DNA of 64,000 nucleotides from Serratia rhizosphaerae. Lineage in GTDB: Bacteria; Pseudomonadota; Gammaproteobacteria; Enterobacterales; Enterobacteriaceae. The position numbers were made by a program, and so were the translations under genes. Under the pieces are notes generated by a model. The model did not search any database and was not told the origin of the DNA. It worked only from the letters and a program-made list of their open reading frames with translations. The DNA lies in contig NZ_CP041764.1 of NCBI RefSeq assembly GCF_009817885.1, forward strand, positions 3,906,001-3,970,000, read 5' to 3'. Of the stretch, positions 44,784-54,272 are shown piece by piece. Position 1 is the first letter of the stretch, and every line of letters begins with the position of its first letter.

Positions 44784-44804
44784 CATGTTCAGTGTGCGGC
44801 AGAT

Positions 44805-44835
44805 AAAAAAACGGGGCGCCGTCACCAGCACCCCG
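44805..44835 (-). terminator. terminator after torZ
   Basis: On the minus strand CGGGGTGCTGG / GGCGCCCCG followed by a T7 tract, 25 nt beyond the reductase stop and between convergent genes. Confidence 0.88.
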
Positions 44836-44860
44836 CGATTCTCTGCTCTCTAATGCCGCA

Positions 44861-47341
44861 TCAGGCGCCGGCCGGCACCGCATGCGCGGTGTTTTTCGGC
44901 GGTTCTCCCTGATATTTCTCGATCTCCAGCTGCGCCATCTGGCCGCAGTTGCCCTGCGCCAGGCTGGAAGTGCCGATATCGAACGTCAGACAGTTGACGT
45001 TGCCGTTCTTGCAGAGGGAGCCAGGCTGCGACGGATCGGCCGGATCGAACCAGGCCCCTTCGCTGATGCGCACCGCACCCGGGCGTACGTCCTCGCTGAC
45101 CCGCGCGCCGACCAGAATCTGGCCGCGATCGTTAAAGGCGCGCACCAGATCGCCCTCGCTGATGCCGCGCGCCTTGGCGTCCTGCGGGTTGATCATGATC
45201 GCTTCGCGGTCGGCCACGGCAAGTTTCAGGCGCAGCGGCGTATTATCGAGCTGCGAATGCAGGCGGTTGGCCGGGTGCGCGGTATTCAGCGACAGCGGGT
45301 ATTTTTCCGCTTCCGGCCCGCGATACCATTCGTGCGGCGGCATCCAGCTCGGCATGCCGCGGCAGTCCTGATAGTGCATTTTGGCGATGGCGTCGGAGTA
45401 GATCTCTATCTTGCCGGACGGCGTGCCGAGCGGGTTCAGCAGCGGGTTTTCCCGGTAGTCGGCAAAGCGCACCCACTGGGTATTGGCCTCCGGCACCGGG
45501 AAGCGCACATAGTTGTTGGACTGCCAGAACATATCGAACGGCGGCAGGGCGACCCGGGCGTTGCGCGCCTGCTGTTTCATATCGTCATACATGCCTTTCA
45601 GCCACTGGATTTCGTCTTTGCCTTCGGTAAAGGCTTCCTGCACGCCCAGTTTGGCCGCCATGGCGGCAAAGATATCAAAATCACTGCGCGCCTCGTGCTG
45701 CGGCGGTACGCACTGGTGCATCGGGAACACATACAGCTGCGAATAGTCGCCGCCCATTTCCAGGTCGTTGCGCTCATAGCTGGTGGTGGCCGGCAGTACG
45801 ATATCGGCATATTTGGCGGTGGCGGTCCAGTACGGTTCGTTGACCACGATGGTGTCCGGCCGCTGCCAGGCCTTGACCAGATTGTTGGTGTCCTGATGCT
45901 GGTGGAAGGTGTTGCCGCCCGCCACATACACCATCTTCACTTCCGGATAGGTGACGTCTGCGCCGTTGAACTGAATGGTTTTGCCCGGATTGGCCAGGCA
46001 GTCGGCGATGCGCGCCACCGGAATCGGCGTTGGTGAGTTGCGCGGCGCGTTGCCGGCGGAAATCCCGGCGACGATGCCGCCTTTGGCCGTCGGGCTGCCG
46101 CCGGAGGAATAGTGATAGCTGAAGCCGAAGCCGCCGCCCGGCAGGCCGATCTGGCCGAGCATTGCCGCCACGGTCACCAGCAGCCAGTGCTGCTGTTCGC
46201 CGTGGTGCTGGCGCTGAATGCCCCAGCCGCCCATGATCATGGTGCGGTGGCCGGCCATATCGCGCGCCAGCTGGCGCAGCGCCTCGGCTTCCACGCCGCA
46301 GATATCGGCGGCCCAGTCGGCGGTTTTAGCGACGCCGTCGTCGTCGCCCAGCAGGTAGGCGCTGAATTTGTCAAAGCCAACGGTATAGGTGTTCAGGAAG
46401 TCGGCGTTATGCCGCTTTTCCGTCAGCAGGGTGTGGGCGATGCCGAGCAGCATCGCGCCGTCGGTATAGGGACGCGGGGCGATCCACTGCGCATTGACGA
46501 ATTTGGCGCTGTCGCTGTGCACCGGGTCGATGCTGATGACGCGGGTGCCTTTCTGCTTCAGCGCGGCAAAACCGGTCTGGCCGTAATGGTCCGGCACGTT
46601 CCAGCTGTTTTTCAGCGTCACCATCGGGTTGCAGCCCCACAGAATCACCAGCTGGCTGTGCTCCACCACGTTTGGCCAGGCGGTCTGCTGCTCGTAAACT
46701 TCCATCGAGCCGACCACGTGCGACATGATCACCTGCGCCGCGCCGGTCGAATAGTCGCCGGCATAGCCGAGGAAGCCGCCGGTCAGGTTCATCAGCCGCT
46801 GCAGCAGCGTACGGCTGTTGTGCAGCATGCCGACGCTCTTCCAGCCGTAGGAGCCGGCGTAGATCGACTGCGGGCCGTGATCTTTCTGCAGGCGGGTGAT
46901 TTCGCCGCACACCAGCTCAATCGCCTTATCCCAGCTGACGCGCACCCACTCGTCATGGCCGCGCAGATCGGTGCGGCTGCCGGGGCCGCCTTCCAGCCAG
47001 CTTTTGCGCACCATCGGGTATTTCACGCGGTTTTCCGCATGCACCTGATAGGGCGCCATGGCGATCAGCTCGTTCGGGTAAGGGTCGTCTTTTACCGGCT
47101 GGACGCCGACCATTTTGCCGTCCTGCACGATAGCCTCGAAGGCGCCCCAGTGGGCGCCGGTCAGAATGCCTTTTTGCGCCTGACGCAGCGCCGTAAACTG
47201 CGGCAGCGCCTGACTGATGGCCTGCGCCAGCGCGGATTTTGGCCACAGGCCCGCCAGCAGCGGGGCGGCGGCCAGCGCGGTGACACCGGTCAGAAAGCGG
47301 CGGCGGCTGAGGGTTAACGGCTGTTGTAAATATTTGCTCAT
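44861..47341 (-). CDS. torZ: periplasmic molybdopterin N-/S-oxide reductase TorZ
   Basis: DMSO-reductase-family molybdoenzyme of 826 residues reducing TMAO and related N- and S-oxides as terminal acceptor. The twin-arginine signal SRRRFLTG is at residues 12-19, with cleavage near ALAQA. The Mo-ligand serine is in GYAGDYSTGAAQ (about residue 198). LLVTVAAMLGQIGLPGGGF and GNVNCLTFDIGTSSLAQGN are typical TorA/TorZ/BisC blocks. It follows torY after 13 nt, so the pair form a respiratory operon. No torD-like chaperone is in the window. Confidence 0.9.
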   Translation of the reverse strand: MSKYLQQPLTLSRRRFLTGVTALAAAPLLAGLWPKSALAQAISQALPQFTALRQAQKGILTGAHWGAFEAIVQDGKMVGVQPVKDDPYPNELIAMAPYQVHAENRVKYPMVRKSWLEGGPGSRTDLRGHDEWVRVSWDKAIELVCGEITRLQKDHGPQSIYAGSYGWKSVGMLHNSRTLLQRLMNLTGGFLGYAGDYSTGAAQVIMSHVVGSMEVYEQQTAWPNVVEHSQLVILWGCNPMVTLKNSWNVPDHYGQTGFAALKQKGTRVISIDPVHSDSAKFVNAQWIAPRPYTDGAMLLGIAHTLLTEKRHNADFLNTYTVGFDKFSAYLLGDDDGVAKTADWAADICGVEAEALRQLARDMAGHRTMIMGGWGIQRQHHGEQQHWLLVTVAAMLGQIGLPGGGFGFSYHYSSGGSPTAKGGIVAGISAGNAPRNSPTPIPVARIADCLANPGKTIQFNGADVTYPEVKMVYVAGGNTFHQHQDTNNLVKAWQRPDTIVVNEPYWTATAKYADIVLPATTSYERNDLEMGGDYSQLYVFPMHQCVPPQHEARSDFDIFAAMAAKLGVQEAFTEGKDEIQWLKGMYDDMKQQARNARVALPPFDMFWQSNNYVRFPVPEANTQWVRFADYRENPLLNPLGTPSGKIEIYSDAIAKMHYQDCRGMPSWMPPHEWYRGPEAEKYPLSLNTAHPANRLHSQLDNTPLRLKLAVADREAIMINPQDAKARGISEGDLVRAFNDRGQILVGARVSEDVRPGAVRISEGAWFDPADPSQPGSLCKNGNVNCLTFDIGTSSLAQGNCGQMAQLEIEKYQGEPPKNTAHAVPAGA

Positions 47342-47354
47342 CTTCGCATCTCCC

Positions 47355-48509
47355 TTAAGACTTGGCCGCCGGCGACATATCGCTGGCGTGTTTCTGCACG
47401 TATTGGGTCAGCACGCGTAATTGTTCCTGCGTCAACGACGTCCGCGGGGCCATGCCTTTGATCACGCCGATCCACTGGTTGGCGTTGAAGCGGTCAAGGG
47501 CGGTCAGGCCGTGGCAGCCGGTGCAGTTGGCCGACATCATCTCCGCGCTGTAGCGCCAGATTTTTTGTTGATCGTCAATCAGTTGCTTACGCGGCAGCCA
47601 GACCTGCAGGGAAACCTGATGCCAAACCAGGCCGGTTTCCGCATCGGTCCGGGTATCGGCGGTTTTCAGCTGTTTACGCGCCTCTTCACCCAGCAATACG
47701 CTGAGGATGCGTTTGCCTTGAGCGGCATAAAATACCTCGCTGACGCCGTCCTGTTGCCAGCCGTCGACCTGAGCCAGCACTTTGTCGCCGTCCTGTTTGA
47801 TCACGTGCACCTCGGTGGACGGCATCAGGTTGCCGGCGTTGTGGCTATCCTGCGGCTGCAGGAAGAACGGCTCGGTGGCGATGGTGTACAGCGTGGTGGC
47901 GCTTGGCGAACTTGCCGCCGCGGCCTGCGCCAGTTCGGCGGCGCCAGCCTGGGTGGAACCGCTCATATCGGGCAGAATGTGGGCGACACCTTTATGGCAG
48001 TCGATACAGGTTTCGCCCTGTTTGATGGCGACCGGATGCTGCAGACGCGCTTCCGGGCGTTGCGCCGTGATGTCCATAGCGTCAAAGCTGTGGCAGGAGC
48101 GGCAGGTGGCGGAATCATTGTCCTTCAACGTCTTCCAGACCGACTGCGCCATCGCCAGTTTATGCGCCTCGTATTTCTCCGGCGTATCGATCACCCCGGT
48201 CATTTCGCCATAAATATCTTTGACCGCGCGGATCTTGGTCCATAAATAGTCGATGGGCTGATGTGGCACGTGGCAGTCGGCGCATTCGGCGCGGATGCCT
48301 TTAGGGTTCTGGAAGTGTACGCTGCCCTGATACTCCGCCAGGGGCTGCTGCATGCTGTGGCAGGAGACGCAAAACTCGCTGTCGCTGGTTTTATGGAACA
48401 CGGTGGCGGTGGCGGCCAGCAGCGCCGCACCGAGCACAATGCCAAGCAGCAGCAGCCATAACCATCCCCACCGGCGTCGCTTTTCATTGTTCGTCAGTTT
48501 TTTGCTCAT
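47355..48509 (-). CDS. torY: pentahaem c-type cytochrome TorY
   Basis: Membrane-anchored NapC/NirT-type cytochrome of 384 residues that passes electrons from menaquinol to TorZ. An N-terminal anchor runs WGWLWLLLLGIVLGAALL (residues 14-31). Five haem motifs are present: CVSCH (47), CADCH (76), CRSCH (136), CIDCH (168), and CTGCH in the C-terminal domain typical of TorC/TorY. The start at 48509 (MSKKLTNNEK) was chosen because an upstream in-frame start would add 60 residues of AT-rich leader. Confidence 0.93.
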   Translation of the reverse strand: MSKKLTNNEKRRRWGWLWLLLLGIVLGAALLAATATVFHKTSDSEFCVSCHSMQQPLAEYQGSVHFQNPKGIRAECADCHVPHQPIDYLWTKIRAVKDIYGEMTGVIDTPEKYEAHKLAMAQSVWKTLKDNDSATCRSCHSFDAMDITAQRPEARLQHPVAIKQGETCIDCHKGVAHILPDMSGSTQAGAAELAQAAAASSPSATTLYTIATEPFFLQPQDSHNAGNLMPSTEVHVIKQDGDKVLAQVDGWQQDGVSEVFYAAQGKRILSVLLGEEARKQLKTADTRTDAETGLVWHQVSLQVWLPRKQLIDDQQKIWRYSAEMMSANCTGCHGLTALDRFNANQWIGVIKGMAPRTSLTQEQLRVLTQYVQKHASDMSPAAKS

Positions 48510-48655
48510 AGTAAACCCGCTTATAATGATGAAATGCCCGATAAAAACGCGTTGAAAACCGGCTCTTTCGGCCGTTATAACCGCGAGATTATAAAGGTTA
48601 TCATTAAAGTCACCTAACACATTAGGGTTATTAGCGGTAAAAGTGACACTTTCAG
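48510..48655 (-). promoter_or_regulatory. torYZ leader/promoter region
   Basis: AT-rich stretch between the nudix terminator and torY that must hold the torY promoter. A TTAGGGTTATTAGCGG region is suggestive of nitrate/anaerobic regulator half-sites, but no FNR or NarL box can be assigned with confidence. Confidence 0.35.
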
Positions 48656-48693
48656 GAAAAAGCAGCGTGATATATCGCTGATATATCACGCTG
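48656..48693 (-). terminator. long palindromic terminator after the Nudix gene
   Basis: Fourteen-bp perfect arms CAGCGTGATATATC / GATATATCACGCTG with a 3-nt loop, followed on the minus strand by CTTTTT. It lies about 70 nt beyond the Nudix stop. Confidence 0.78.
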
Positions 48694-48764
48694 TTGTGAA
48701 CAACGGTGACGAAACAGATGGCGCGGGTATCACGGATTTGTTGCCAAAGCGTGATGTCCGGCGA

Positions 48765-49187
48765 TCAGCGTGGGGCGTGGTAGGCCAGTTGGTGCTGCCA
48801 GAGGTAGATCGCCATGCGGCTGGCTTCAAAGTGGGGCTCGGGCAGCGCCTCCGGCCGGCACCAGCGCCATTCGGCACACTTTTCCGGCTCTTTCAGCACC
48901 GCTTCGCCGCCGGGGTGTGCGGTGACCAGGCAGATGGATACGGTGTGTTTGCCTTCTTCGCGCCAGGTTTGCAGGTTATTACATACGCCGACAAACTGTG
49001 GTGTAGCGATATGCAGCCCGGTTTCTTCCGCCACTTCGCGTTGGGCGCAGCGTTCGAAGCTTTCGCCGGCCTCCAGATGGCCGCCGGGAATCGACCAGTA
49101 GGGCGCGTGTCTGCCGCAGCGTTTGCCCACCAGGATTTCCCCCTGCGGGTTGACGATAATCACCCCGATGCCCGTTAACACCGCCAT
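48765..49187 (-). CDS. Nudix hydrolase
   Basis: Nudix-family nucleotide hydrolase of 140 residues. The complete Nudix box GHLEAGESFERCAQREVAEETGL is split here as GHLEAGE and REVAEETGL (residues about 36-58), with all metal-binding glutamates present. The start MAVLTGIGVIIVNPQGEILV and PYWSIPGG resemble NUDT15/MTH-like purine nucleotide hydrolases. The substrate is uncertain. It is monocistronic, between torYZ and fruBKA. Confidence 0.88.
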   Translation of the reverse strand: MAVLTGIGVIIVNPQGEILVGKRCGRHAPYWSIPGGHLEAGESFERCAQREVAEETGLHIATPQFVGVCNNLQTWREEGKHTVSICLVTAHPGGEAVLKEPEKCAEWRWCRPEALPEPHFEASRMAIYLWQHQLAYHAPR

Positions 49188-49334
49188 GAATTTCTCCTTC
49201 AGCTAAACTTCAGCAATCTGCCTTTCCCGCCCGTTCGCGCGTGCGGAGCGAGGGGAAAATGTGCGTAAGCTCAAAAATCTATCATATCAAACGCGGCAAA
49301 GCTTGCTTTCAGCTAGTGCGCCTCACATATTGAT

Positions 49335-49413
49335 TGAAACGTTTCAGCGTTATCAGGCCGATTGCTTTTCGATAGATAACGCTCCTTTTTCTCAATAAAG
49401 CTGAAACGATTCA
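49335..49413 (+). promoter_or_regulatory. two Cra (FruR) boxes before fruB
   Basis: TGAAACGTTTCA at 49335-49346 is a perfect Cra palindrome, and TGAAACGATTCA at 49402-49413 is a one-mismatch version. E. coli fruB is likewise controlled by two Cra sites. The second lies about 20 nt before the fruB start and the ribosome site AGGAGAGGAG. Confidence 0.92.
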
Positions 49414-49434
49414 ATTCAGCAGGAGAGGAGAACC

Positions 49435-50568
49435 ATGTTCCAGTTGTCACAGCAAGACATCCATCTGGGCGCCGCCGCCGGCGGCAAACAGGATGCCATC
49501 CGGCAGGTGGCGGCCGCACTGACCGAGGCCGGCTGCGTCAGCGCCGCCTACGTCGACGGCATGCTGCAGCGCGAGCTGCAAACCTCCACCTACCTGGGTA
49601 ACGGCATTGCCATTCCGCACGGCACCACCGACACGCGCGATCTGGTGCTGAACACCGGCGTGCAGGTCTTTCAGTATCCGCAGGGCATTGAGTGGGGTGA
49701 AGGCCAGACCGCCTATGTGGTGATCGGCATCGCCGCCCGTTCCGATGAGCACCTGGCGCTGCTGCGTCAGCTGACCCATGTGCTGAGCGATGACAACGTT
49801 GCACAGCAGCTGGCGCAGACCACCAGCGCGGAAGAGCTGCGCAGCCTGCTGATGGGCGAGAAACAGGCGGCGGAATTTCAGTTCGACGTCTCGCTGATTG
49901 CGCTGGACGTCAGCGCCGACAGCCTGATGACGCTGCAGGCGCTGAACGCCGGCCGTCTGCAAAAGATTGGCGCGGTGGACGCAAACTTCGTCAGCGATGT
50001 GATTACCCGCAAGCCGCTGAACCTGGGGCAGGGCATCTGGCTGAGCGACAGCAATGAAGGCAACCTGGGCAGCGCGGCGACGGTCAGCCGTCCGGCGCAG
50101 GCGTTTACCGAAGACGGCGAGCCGGTAGCGCTGCTGCTGACCGTGGCGGTCGCCGACGCGCAGCCGCTGACGGTGCTGAACTACCTCAGCGATCTGCTGC
50201 TAGCGCAAAAAGCTGAACGTCTGCTGAAGGCGGATGCCGCCGGCGTGCTGGCGTTGTTGACCAGTGAGGTGGCGGAACAGAGCGAAGTGCTGACCGCCGA
50301 ATATGTGATTCGTAACGAACACGGTCTGCATGCCCGTCCGGGCACCGCCCTGGTGAACGTGATCAAACAGTTTAACTGCGATATTACCGTCACCAATCTG
50401 GACGGCAGTGGTAAACCGGCCAATGGACGCAGCCTGATGAAAGTGGTGGCGCTGGGGGTGAAGAAAGGTCACCACCTGCGCTTTACCGCCAGCGGCGAAG
50501 ATGCCGAAGCGGCGCTGACGGCGATTGGTGAAGCCATCGGCAGCGGACTGGGCGAGGGTGTGGCATGA
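49435..50568 (+). CDS. fruB: fructose PTS phosphocarrier FruB (EIIA-FPr)
   Basis: Diphosphoryl transfer protein of 377 residues. The N-terminal EIIA-Fru domain has its active His at residue 62 (GIAIPHGTT), a central domain of unknown role follows, and a C-terminal HPr-like FPr domain has its phospho-His near residue 299 (NEHGLHARPGTALV). It relays phosphate to FruA. Its stop overlaps the fruK start (ATGA). Confidence 0.96.
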   Translation: MFQLSQQDIHLGAAAGGKQDAIRQVAAALTEAGCVSAAYVDGMLQRELQTSTYLGNGIAIPHGTTDTRDLVLNTGVQVFQYPQGIEWGEGQTAYVVIGIAARSDEHLALLRQLTHVLSDDNVAQQLAQTTSAEELRSLLMGEKQAAEFQFDVSLIALDVSADSLMTLQALNAGRLQKIGAVDANFVSDVITRKPLNLGQGIWLSDSNEGNLGSAATVSRPAQAFTEDGEPVALLLTVAVADAQPLTVLNYLSDLLLAQKAERLLKADAAGVLALLTSEVAEQSEVLTAEYVIRNEHGLHARPGTALVNVIKQFNCDITVTNLDGSGKPANGRSLMKVVALGVKKGHHLRFTASGEDAEAALTAIGEAIGSGLGEGVA

Positions 50569-51506
50569 GCAGAAGAGTCGCAACCATTACGTTAAACCCG
50601 GCTTACGATCTGGTGGGCTTTTGCCCCGAGATTGAGCGCGGCGAAGTCAACCGGGTGAAAACCGCCGGTCTGCACGCCGCCGGCAAAGGCATTAACGTAG
50701 CCAAGGTGCTGAAGGATCTGGGCATCGACGTGACCGTCGGCGGGTTCCTCGGCAAAGATAATCAGGACGGCTTCCAACTACTGTTCAGCGATTTGGGCAT
50801 CGCCAACCGTTTTCAGGTGGTGCCGGGCCGCACCCGCATTAACGTCAAACTGACGGAAAAAGACGGCGAAGTGACCGATTTTAACTTTTCCGGCTTTGAG
50901 GTGACGCCGCAGGACTGGGAACGTTTCGTGACGGATTCCCTGAGCTGGCTTGGTCAGTTTGACATGGTGGCGGTCAGCGGCAGCCTGCCGGCCGGCGTGG
51001 CGCCGGAAGCCTTTACCGACTGGATGACCCGCCTGCGCGCCCAGTGTCCGTGCATTATTTTCGACAGCAGCCGCGAGGCGCTGGTCGCCGGGTTGAAAGC
51101 GTCGCCGTGGCTGGTGAAGCCTAACCGCCGCGAGCTGGAAATCTGGGCCGGCCGCCCGTTGCCGACGCTGAAGGATGTGGTGGAGGCGGCGCATGCGCTG
51201 CGCGATCAGGGCATCGCCCACGTGGTGATTTCTCTCGGCGCCGAAGGCGCGCTGTGGGTGAACGCTTCCGGCGAATGGATCGCCAAGCCGCCGTCCTGCG
51301 AAGTGGTCAGCACCGTCGGCGCCGGCGATTCGATGGTCGGCGGGCTGATCTACGGCCTGCTGATGCGCGAGTCCAGCGAGCACACCCTGCGCCTGGCGAC
51401 CGCGGTCGCCGCCCTGGCCGTGAGCCAGAGCAACGTAGGCATCACCGATCGTCCGCAGTTGGCCGCGATGATGGCGCGCGTCGACCTGAAACCTTTTAAT
51501 CAATAG
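50565..51506 (+). CDS. fruK: 1-phosphofructokinase FruK
   Basis: PfkB/ribokinase-family kinase of 313 residues phosphorylating fructose-1-phosphate to the 1,6-bisphosphate. It begins SRRVATITLNPAYDLVG, with GKGINVAKVLKDLG as substrate motif and STVGAGDSMVGGLIYG as the ATP site with catalytic Asp (about residue 249). It is translationally coupled to fruB and followed by fruA after 11 nt. FruK also interacts with Cra in E. coli. Confidence 0.96.
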   Translation: MSRRVATITLNPAYDLVGFCPEIERGEVNRVKTAGLHAAGKGINVAKVLKDLGIDVTVGGFLGKDNQDGFQLLFSDLGIANRFQVVPGRTRINVKLTEKDGEVTDFNFSGFEVTPQDWERFVTDSLSWLGQFDMVAVSGSLPAGVAPEAFTDWMTRLRAQCPCIIFDSSREALVAGLKASPWLVKPNRRELEIWAGRPLPTLKDVVEAAHALRDQGIAHVVISLGAEGALWVNASGEWIAKPPSCEVVSTVGAGDSMVGGLIYGLLMRESSEHTLRLATAVAALAVSQSNVGITDRPQLAAMMARVDLKPFNQ

Positions 51507-51517
51507 CAGGAGGCAGA

Positions 51518-53209
51518 ATGAAAACGCTGCTGATAATTGACAGTTCACAGGGGCAGGCGCGCGGGCACCTGGCGCAACGCATGCTCAGCGCTGCGGCGGC
51601 CAAAGCCGGCCTGCAGTTGGTTGATGTGCCGGCGGAGGCCGAACTGGTGGTGGTCGCCGGGGCGGCCGTGCCGGCGGACGAGGCGCTGAGCGGCAAGGCC
51701 GTGTATCTGGGCGATGTTGAACACGCGGTGCGTGATGCCGACGCCTTCCTGGCGCAGGCCAAACGCGACGCGGCGCCGTATCAGGCGCCGGCCGCCGCGC
51801 CGGTTGCGGCGCTGGCCAGCGGACAAAAACGTATCGTGGCGGTGACCGCCTGTCCGACCGGCGTGGCGCACACCTTTATGGCCGCCGAGGCGATTGAAAG
51901 CGAAGCGAAGAAACGCGGCTGGTGGGTGAAGGTGGAAACCCGCGGCTCCGTCGGCGCCGGCAATACCATTACGCCGGAAGAGGTGGCCGAGGCGGATCTG
52001 GTGCTGGTAGCCGCTGATATCGATGTGGATTTGGACAAGTTCGCCGGCAAACCGATGTACCGCACCTCTACCGGGCTGGCGCTGAAGAAAACCGCACAGG
52101 AGCTGGACAAGGCGCTGGCGGAAGCGGAGGTATTCCAGCCGCAGAAAGGCGGCACCGCCCAGTCTGCCGGCGCGCAGAAGAAAGAGGGCAACGGGCCGTA
52201 TCGCCACCTGTTGACCGGGGTCTCCTATATGCTGCCGATGGTGGTGGCGGGCGGCCTGTGTATTGCGCTGTCCTTTATGTTCGGCATCAAGGCGTTTGAA
52301 GAGCCAGGCACGTTGGCGGCGGCGCTGATGCAGATTGGCGGCGGTTCGGCGCTGGCGCTGATGGTGCCGGTACTGGCCGGCTATATTGCCTTCTCCATTG
52401 CCGATCGTCCGGGCCTGACGCCGGGCCTGATCGGCGGCATGCTGGCGGTCAGCACCAACGCCGGCTTCCTCGGCGGGATTATCGCCGGCTTCCTGGCGGG
52501 CTATGTCGCCAAAGCCATCAGCGGCAAGCTGCGTCTGCCGCCGAGTATGGAGGCGCTGAAACCGATCCTGATCATTCCGCTGTTCGCCAGCCTGATCACC
52601 GGTCTGGTGATGATCTATGTGGTCGGCACGCCGGTCGCCAGAATCATGGAAGGCCTGACCCACTGGCTGCAGTCGCTGGGTACGGCGAACGCGGTGCTGC
52701 TGGGGGCGATTCTGGGCGCCATGATGTGCACCGATATGGGCGGCCCGGTCAACAAGGCGGCCTACGCGTTTGGCGTGGCGCTGCTGAGCTCTTCCGTCTA
52801 TGCGCCGATGGCGGCCATTATGGCGGCGGGCATGGTGCCGCCGCTGGCAATGGGGCTGGCGACCTTGCTGGCGCGGCGTAAATTCGACAAGTCGCAGCAG
52901 GAAGGCGGCAAGGCGGCGCTGGTGCTGGGGCTGTGCTTTATCAGTGAAGGGGCGATTCCGTTTGCGGCGCGTGACCCGATGCGCGTCCTGCCGTGCTGCA
53001 TCGCCGGCGGTGCGCTGACCGGCGCGCTGTCCATGATGTTCGGCGCCAAGCTGATGGCGCCGCACGGCGGCCTGTTTGTCCTGCTGATCCCGGGCGCGAT
53101 TTCACCGGTGCTGATGTATCTGCTGGCGATCGTTGCCGGCACGCTGCTGGCGGGTATTTCCTACGCGCTGGTCAAACGCGCTGACGTGGCGGTGAAAGCG
53201 GAAGCCTGA
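51518..53209 (+). CDS. fruA: fructose PTS permease FruA (EIIB'BC)
   Basis: Membrane permease of 563 residues. An N-terminal EIIB' domain without active Cys spans residues 1 to about 90. EIIB has the phospho-Cys near residue 113 (TACPTGVAHTFMAAEAI). The EIIC membrane domain from about 230 shows GVSYMLPMVVAGGLCIAL and FISEGAIPFAARDP. It imports fructose and forms fructose-1-phosphate. It is the last gene of the operon before a strong terminator. Confidence 0.96.
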   Translation: MKTLLIIDSSQGQARGHLAQRMLSAAAAKAGLQLVDVPAEAELVVVAGAAVPADEALSGKAVYLGDVEHAVRDADAFLAQAKRDAAPYQAPAAAPVAALASGQKRIVAVTACPTGVAHTFMAAEAIESEAKKRGWWVKVETRGSVGAGNTITPEEVAEADLVLVAADIDVDLDKFAGKPMYRTSTGLALKKTAQELDKALAEAEVFQPQKGGTAQSAGAQKKEGNGPYRHLLTGVSYMLPMVVAGGLCIALSFMFGIKAFEEPGTLAAALMQIGGGSALALMVPVLAGYIAFSIADRPGLTPGLIGGMLAVSTNAGFLGGIIAGFLAGYVAKAISGKLRLPPSMEALKPILIIPLFASLITGLVMIYVVGTPVARIMEGLTHWLQSLGTANAVLLGAILGAMMCTDMGGPVNKAAYAFGVALLSSSVYAPMAAIMAAGMVPPLAMGLATLLARRKFDKSQQEGGKAALVLGLCFISEGAIPFAARDPMRVLPCCIAGGALTGALSMMFGAKLMAPHGGLFVLLIPGAISPVLMYLLAIVAGTLLAGISYALVKRADVAVKAEA

Positions 53210-53225
53210 GTCAGATCTGCGGCCA

Positions 53226-53260
53226 TAAAAAACCGGAAGCCTTTGGCTTCCGGTTTTTTT
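53226..53260. terminator. bidirectional terminator fruA / nfo
   Basis: AAAAAACCGGAAGCC / GGCTTCCGGTTTTTTT with a tiny loop lies between convergent stops. Confidence 0.95.
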
Positions 53261-53274
53261 ATCGCTGCGGCCGG

Positions 53275-54120
53275 TTACTGCTGGGCTTTCAGCCAGGCAA
53301 TCTCTTCCGCCCAGATATCGGGATTGACGGTTTCAAGGATCAGCGGAATATTATCGAAGCGCGCATCGCGCATAATATAGCTGAACACCGTTTTGCCGAT
53401 ATTGCCTTCTCCCAGACTGTGGTGGCGGTCAACGCGGCTGTTGAACTCGCTTTTCGCATCGTTCAGGTGCATACCGCGCAGATAGTTGAAGCCGACCACC
53501 TCTCCCAACTGCTTAAAGGTGTGTTCACACGCTTCTTCGCTGCGCAGGTCATAGCCGGCGGCAAAGGCGTGGCAGGTGTCAATACAGACGCCGACGCGGC
53601 TTTTGTCTTCCACGCCGTCGATGATCGCCGCCAGATGCTCGAATTTAAACCCCAGGTTGCTGCCCTGGCCGGCGGTGTTTTCAATCACCGCGGTCACGCC
53701 TTCAGTCTGATCCAGCACGATATTGATGGATTCGGCGATGCGCGCCAGACACTTGTCTTCATCAATCTGCATCAGATGGCTGCCGGGGTGGAAGTTCAGC
53801 AGCGTCAGCCCCAGCTGTTCGCAGCGCTGCATTTCGTCGAGAAAGGCCGCGCGGGACTTCTCCAGCGCTTCGGTCAGCGGGTGCCCCAGATTAATCAGAT
53901 AGCTGTCGTGCGGCAGAATTTGCCCCGGGCCATAGCCATAACGCGCGCAGGCGCTCTTAAATTTATCAATAACTTCGGCAGACAATGGTGCTGCTTTCCA
54001 TTGACGCTGATTTTTGGTGAACAGGGCGAACGCGGTCGCCTCTAATTCGTGTGCGCGGATAACCGCCTGATCCACGCCGCCTGACGCGCTGACATGTGCA
54101 CCGACAAACTTCATTTGCAA
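53275..54120 (-). CDS. nfo: endonuclease IV
   Basis: AP endonuclease 2-family nuclease of 281 residues that incises abasic sites and some oxidised bases in base-excision repair. Zinc-site blocks are visible: KFVGAHVSASGGVDQAV at the start, NFHPGSHL, VIENTAGQGSNLG, GVCIDTCHAFAAGYD, HLNDAKSEFNSRVDRHHSLGEG, and LETVNPDIWAEEI at the end. Length matches E. coli Nfo (285). In E. coli it is SoxRS-controlled; no soxbox was searched systematically here. Confidence 0.97.
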   Translation of the reverse strand: MQMKFVGAHVSASGGVDQAVIRAHELEATAFALFTKNQRQWKAAPLSAEVIDKFKSACARYGYGPGQILPHDSYLINLGHPLTEALEKSRAAFLDEMQRCEQLGLTLLNFHPGSHLMQIDEDKCLARIAESINIVLDQTEGVTAVIENTAGQGSNLGFKFEHLAAIIDGVEDKSRVGVCIDTCHAFAAGYDLRSEEACEHTFKQLGEVVGFNYLRGMHLNDAKSEFNSRVDRHHSLGEGNIGKTVFSYIMRDARFDNIPLILETVNPDIWAEEIAWLKAQQ

Positions 54121-54272
54121 TCTCCTGTGTTAACCCCGCGCCAGTTCCTGCCGTCTCCTGAACGAAGCGGTCGAACCGGCGAGGGTGTCGCTCTGTCATT
54201 ATGGCATTGATGGAGGGCGGTTTGAATGGCAGGAAGGGGGCAGGCCCGAATGACGGACCTGCCGGGAGGCGA

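Noticed and set aside
48663..48693. Long perfect palindrome before torY as an operator
   Set aside because: The minus strand continues into a T5 tract and it lies downstream of the Nudix gene, so a terminator explains it better.
51545..53065. 506-codon open frame opposite fruA
   Set aside because: It is Arg/Gln/His-rich without a recognisable domain, and fruA is unmistakable on the other strand.
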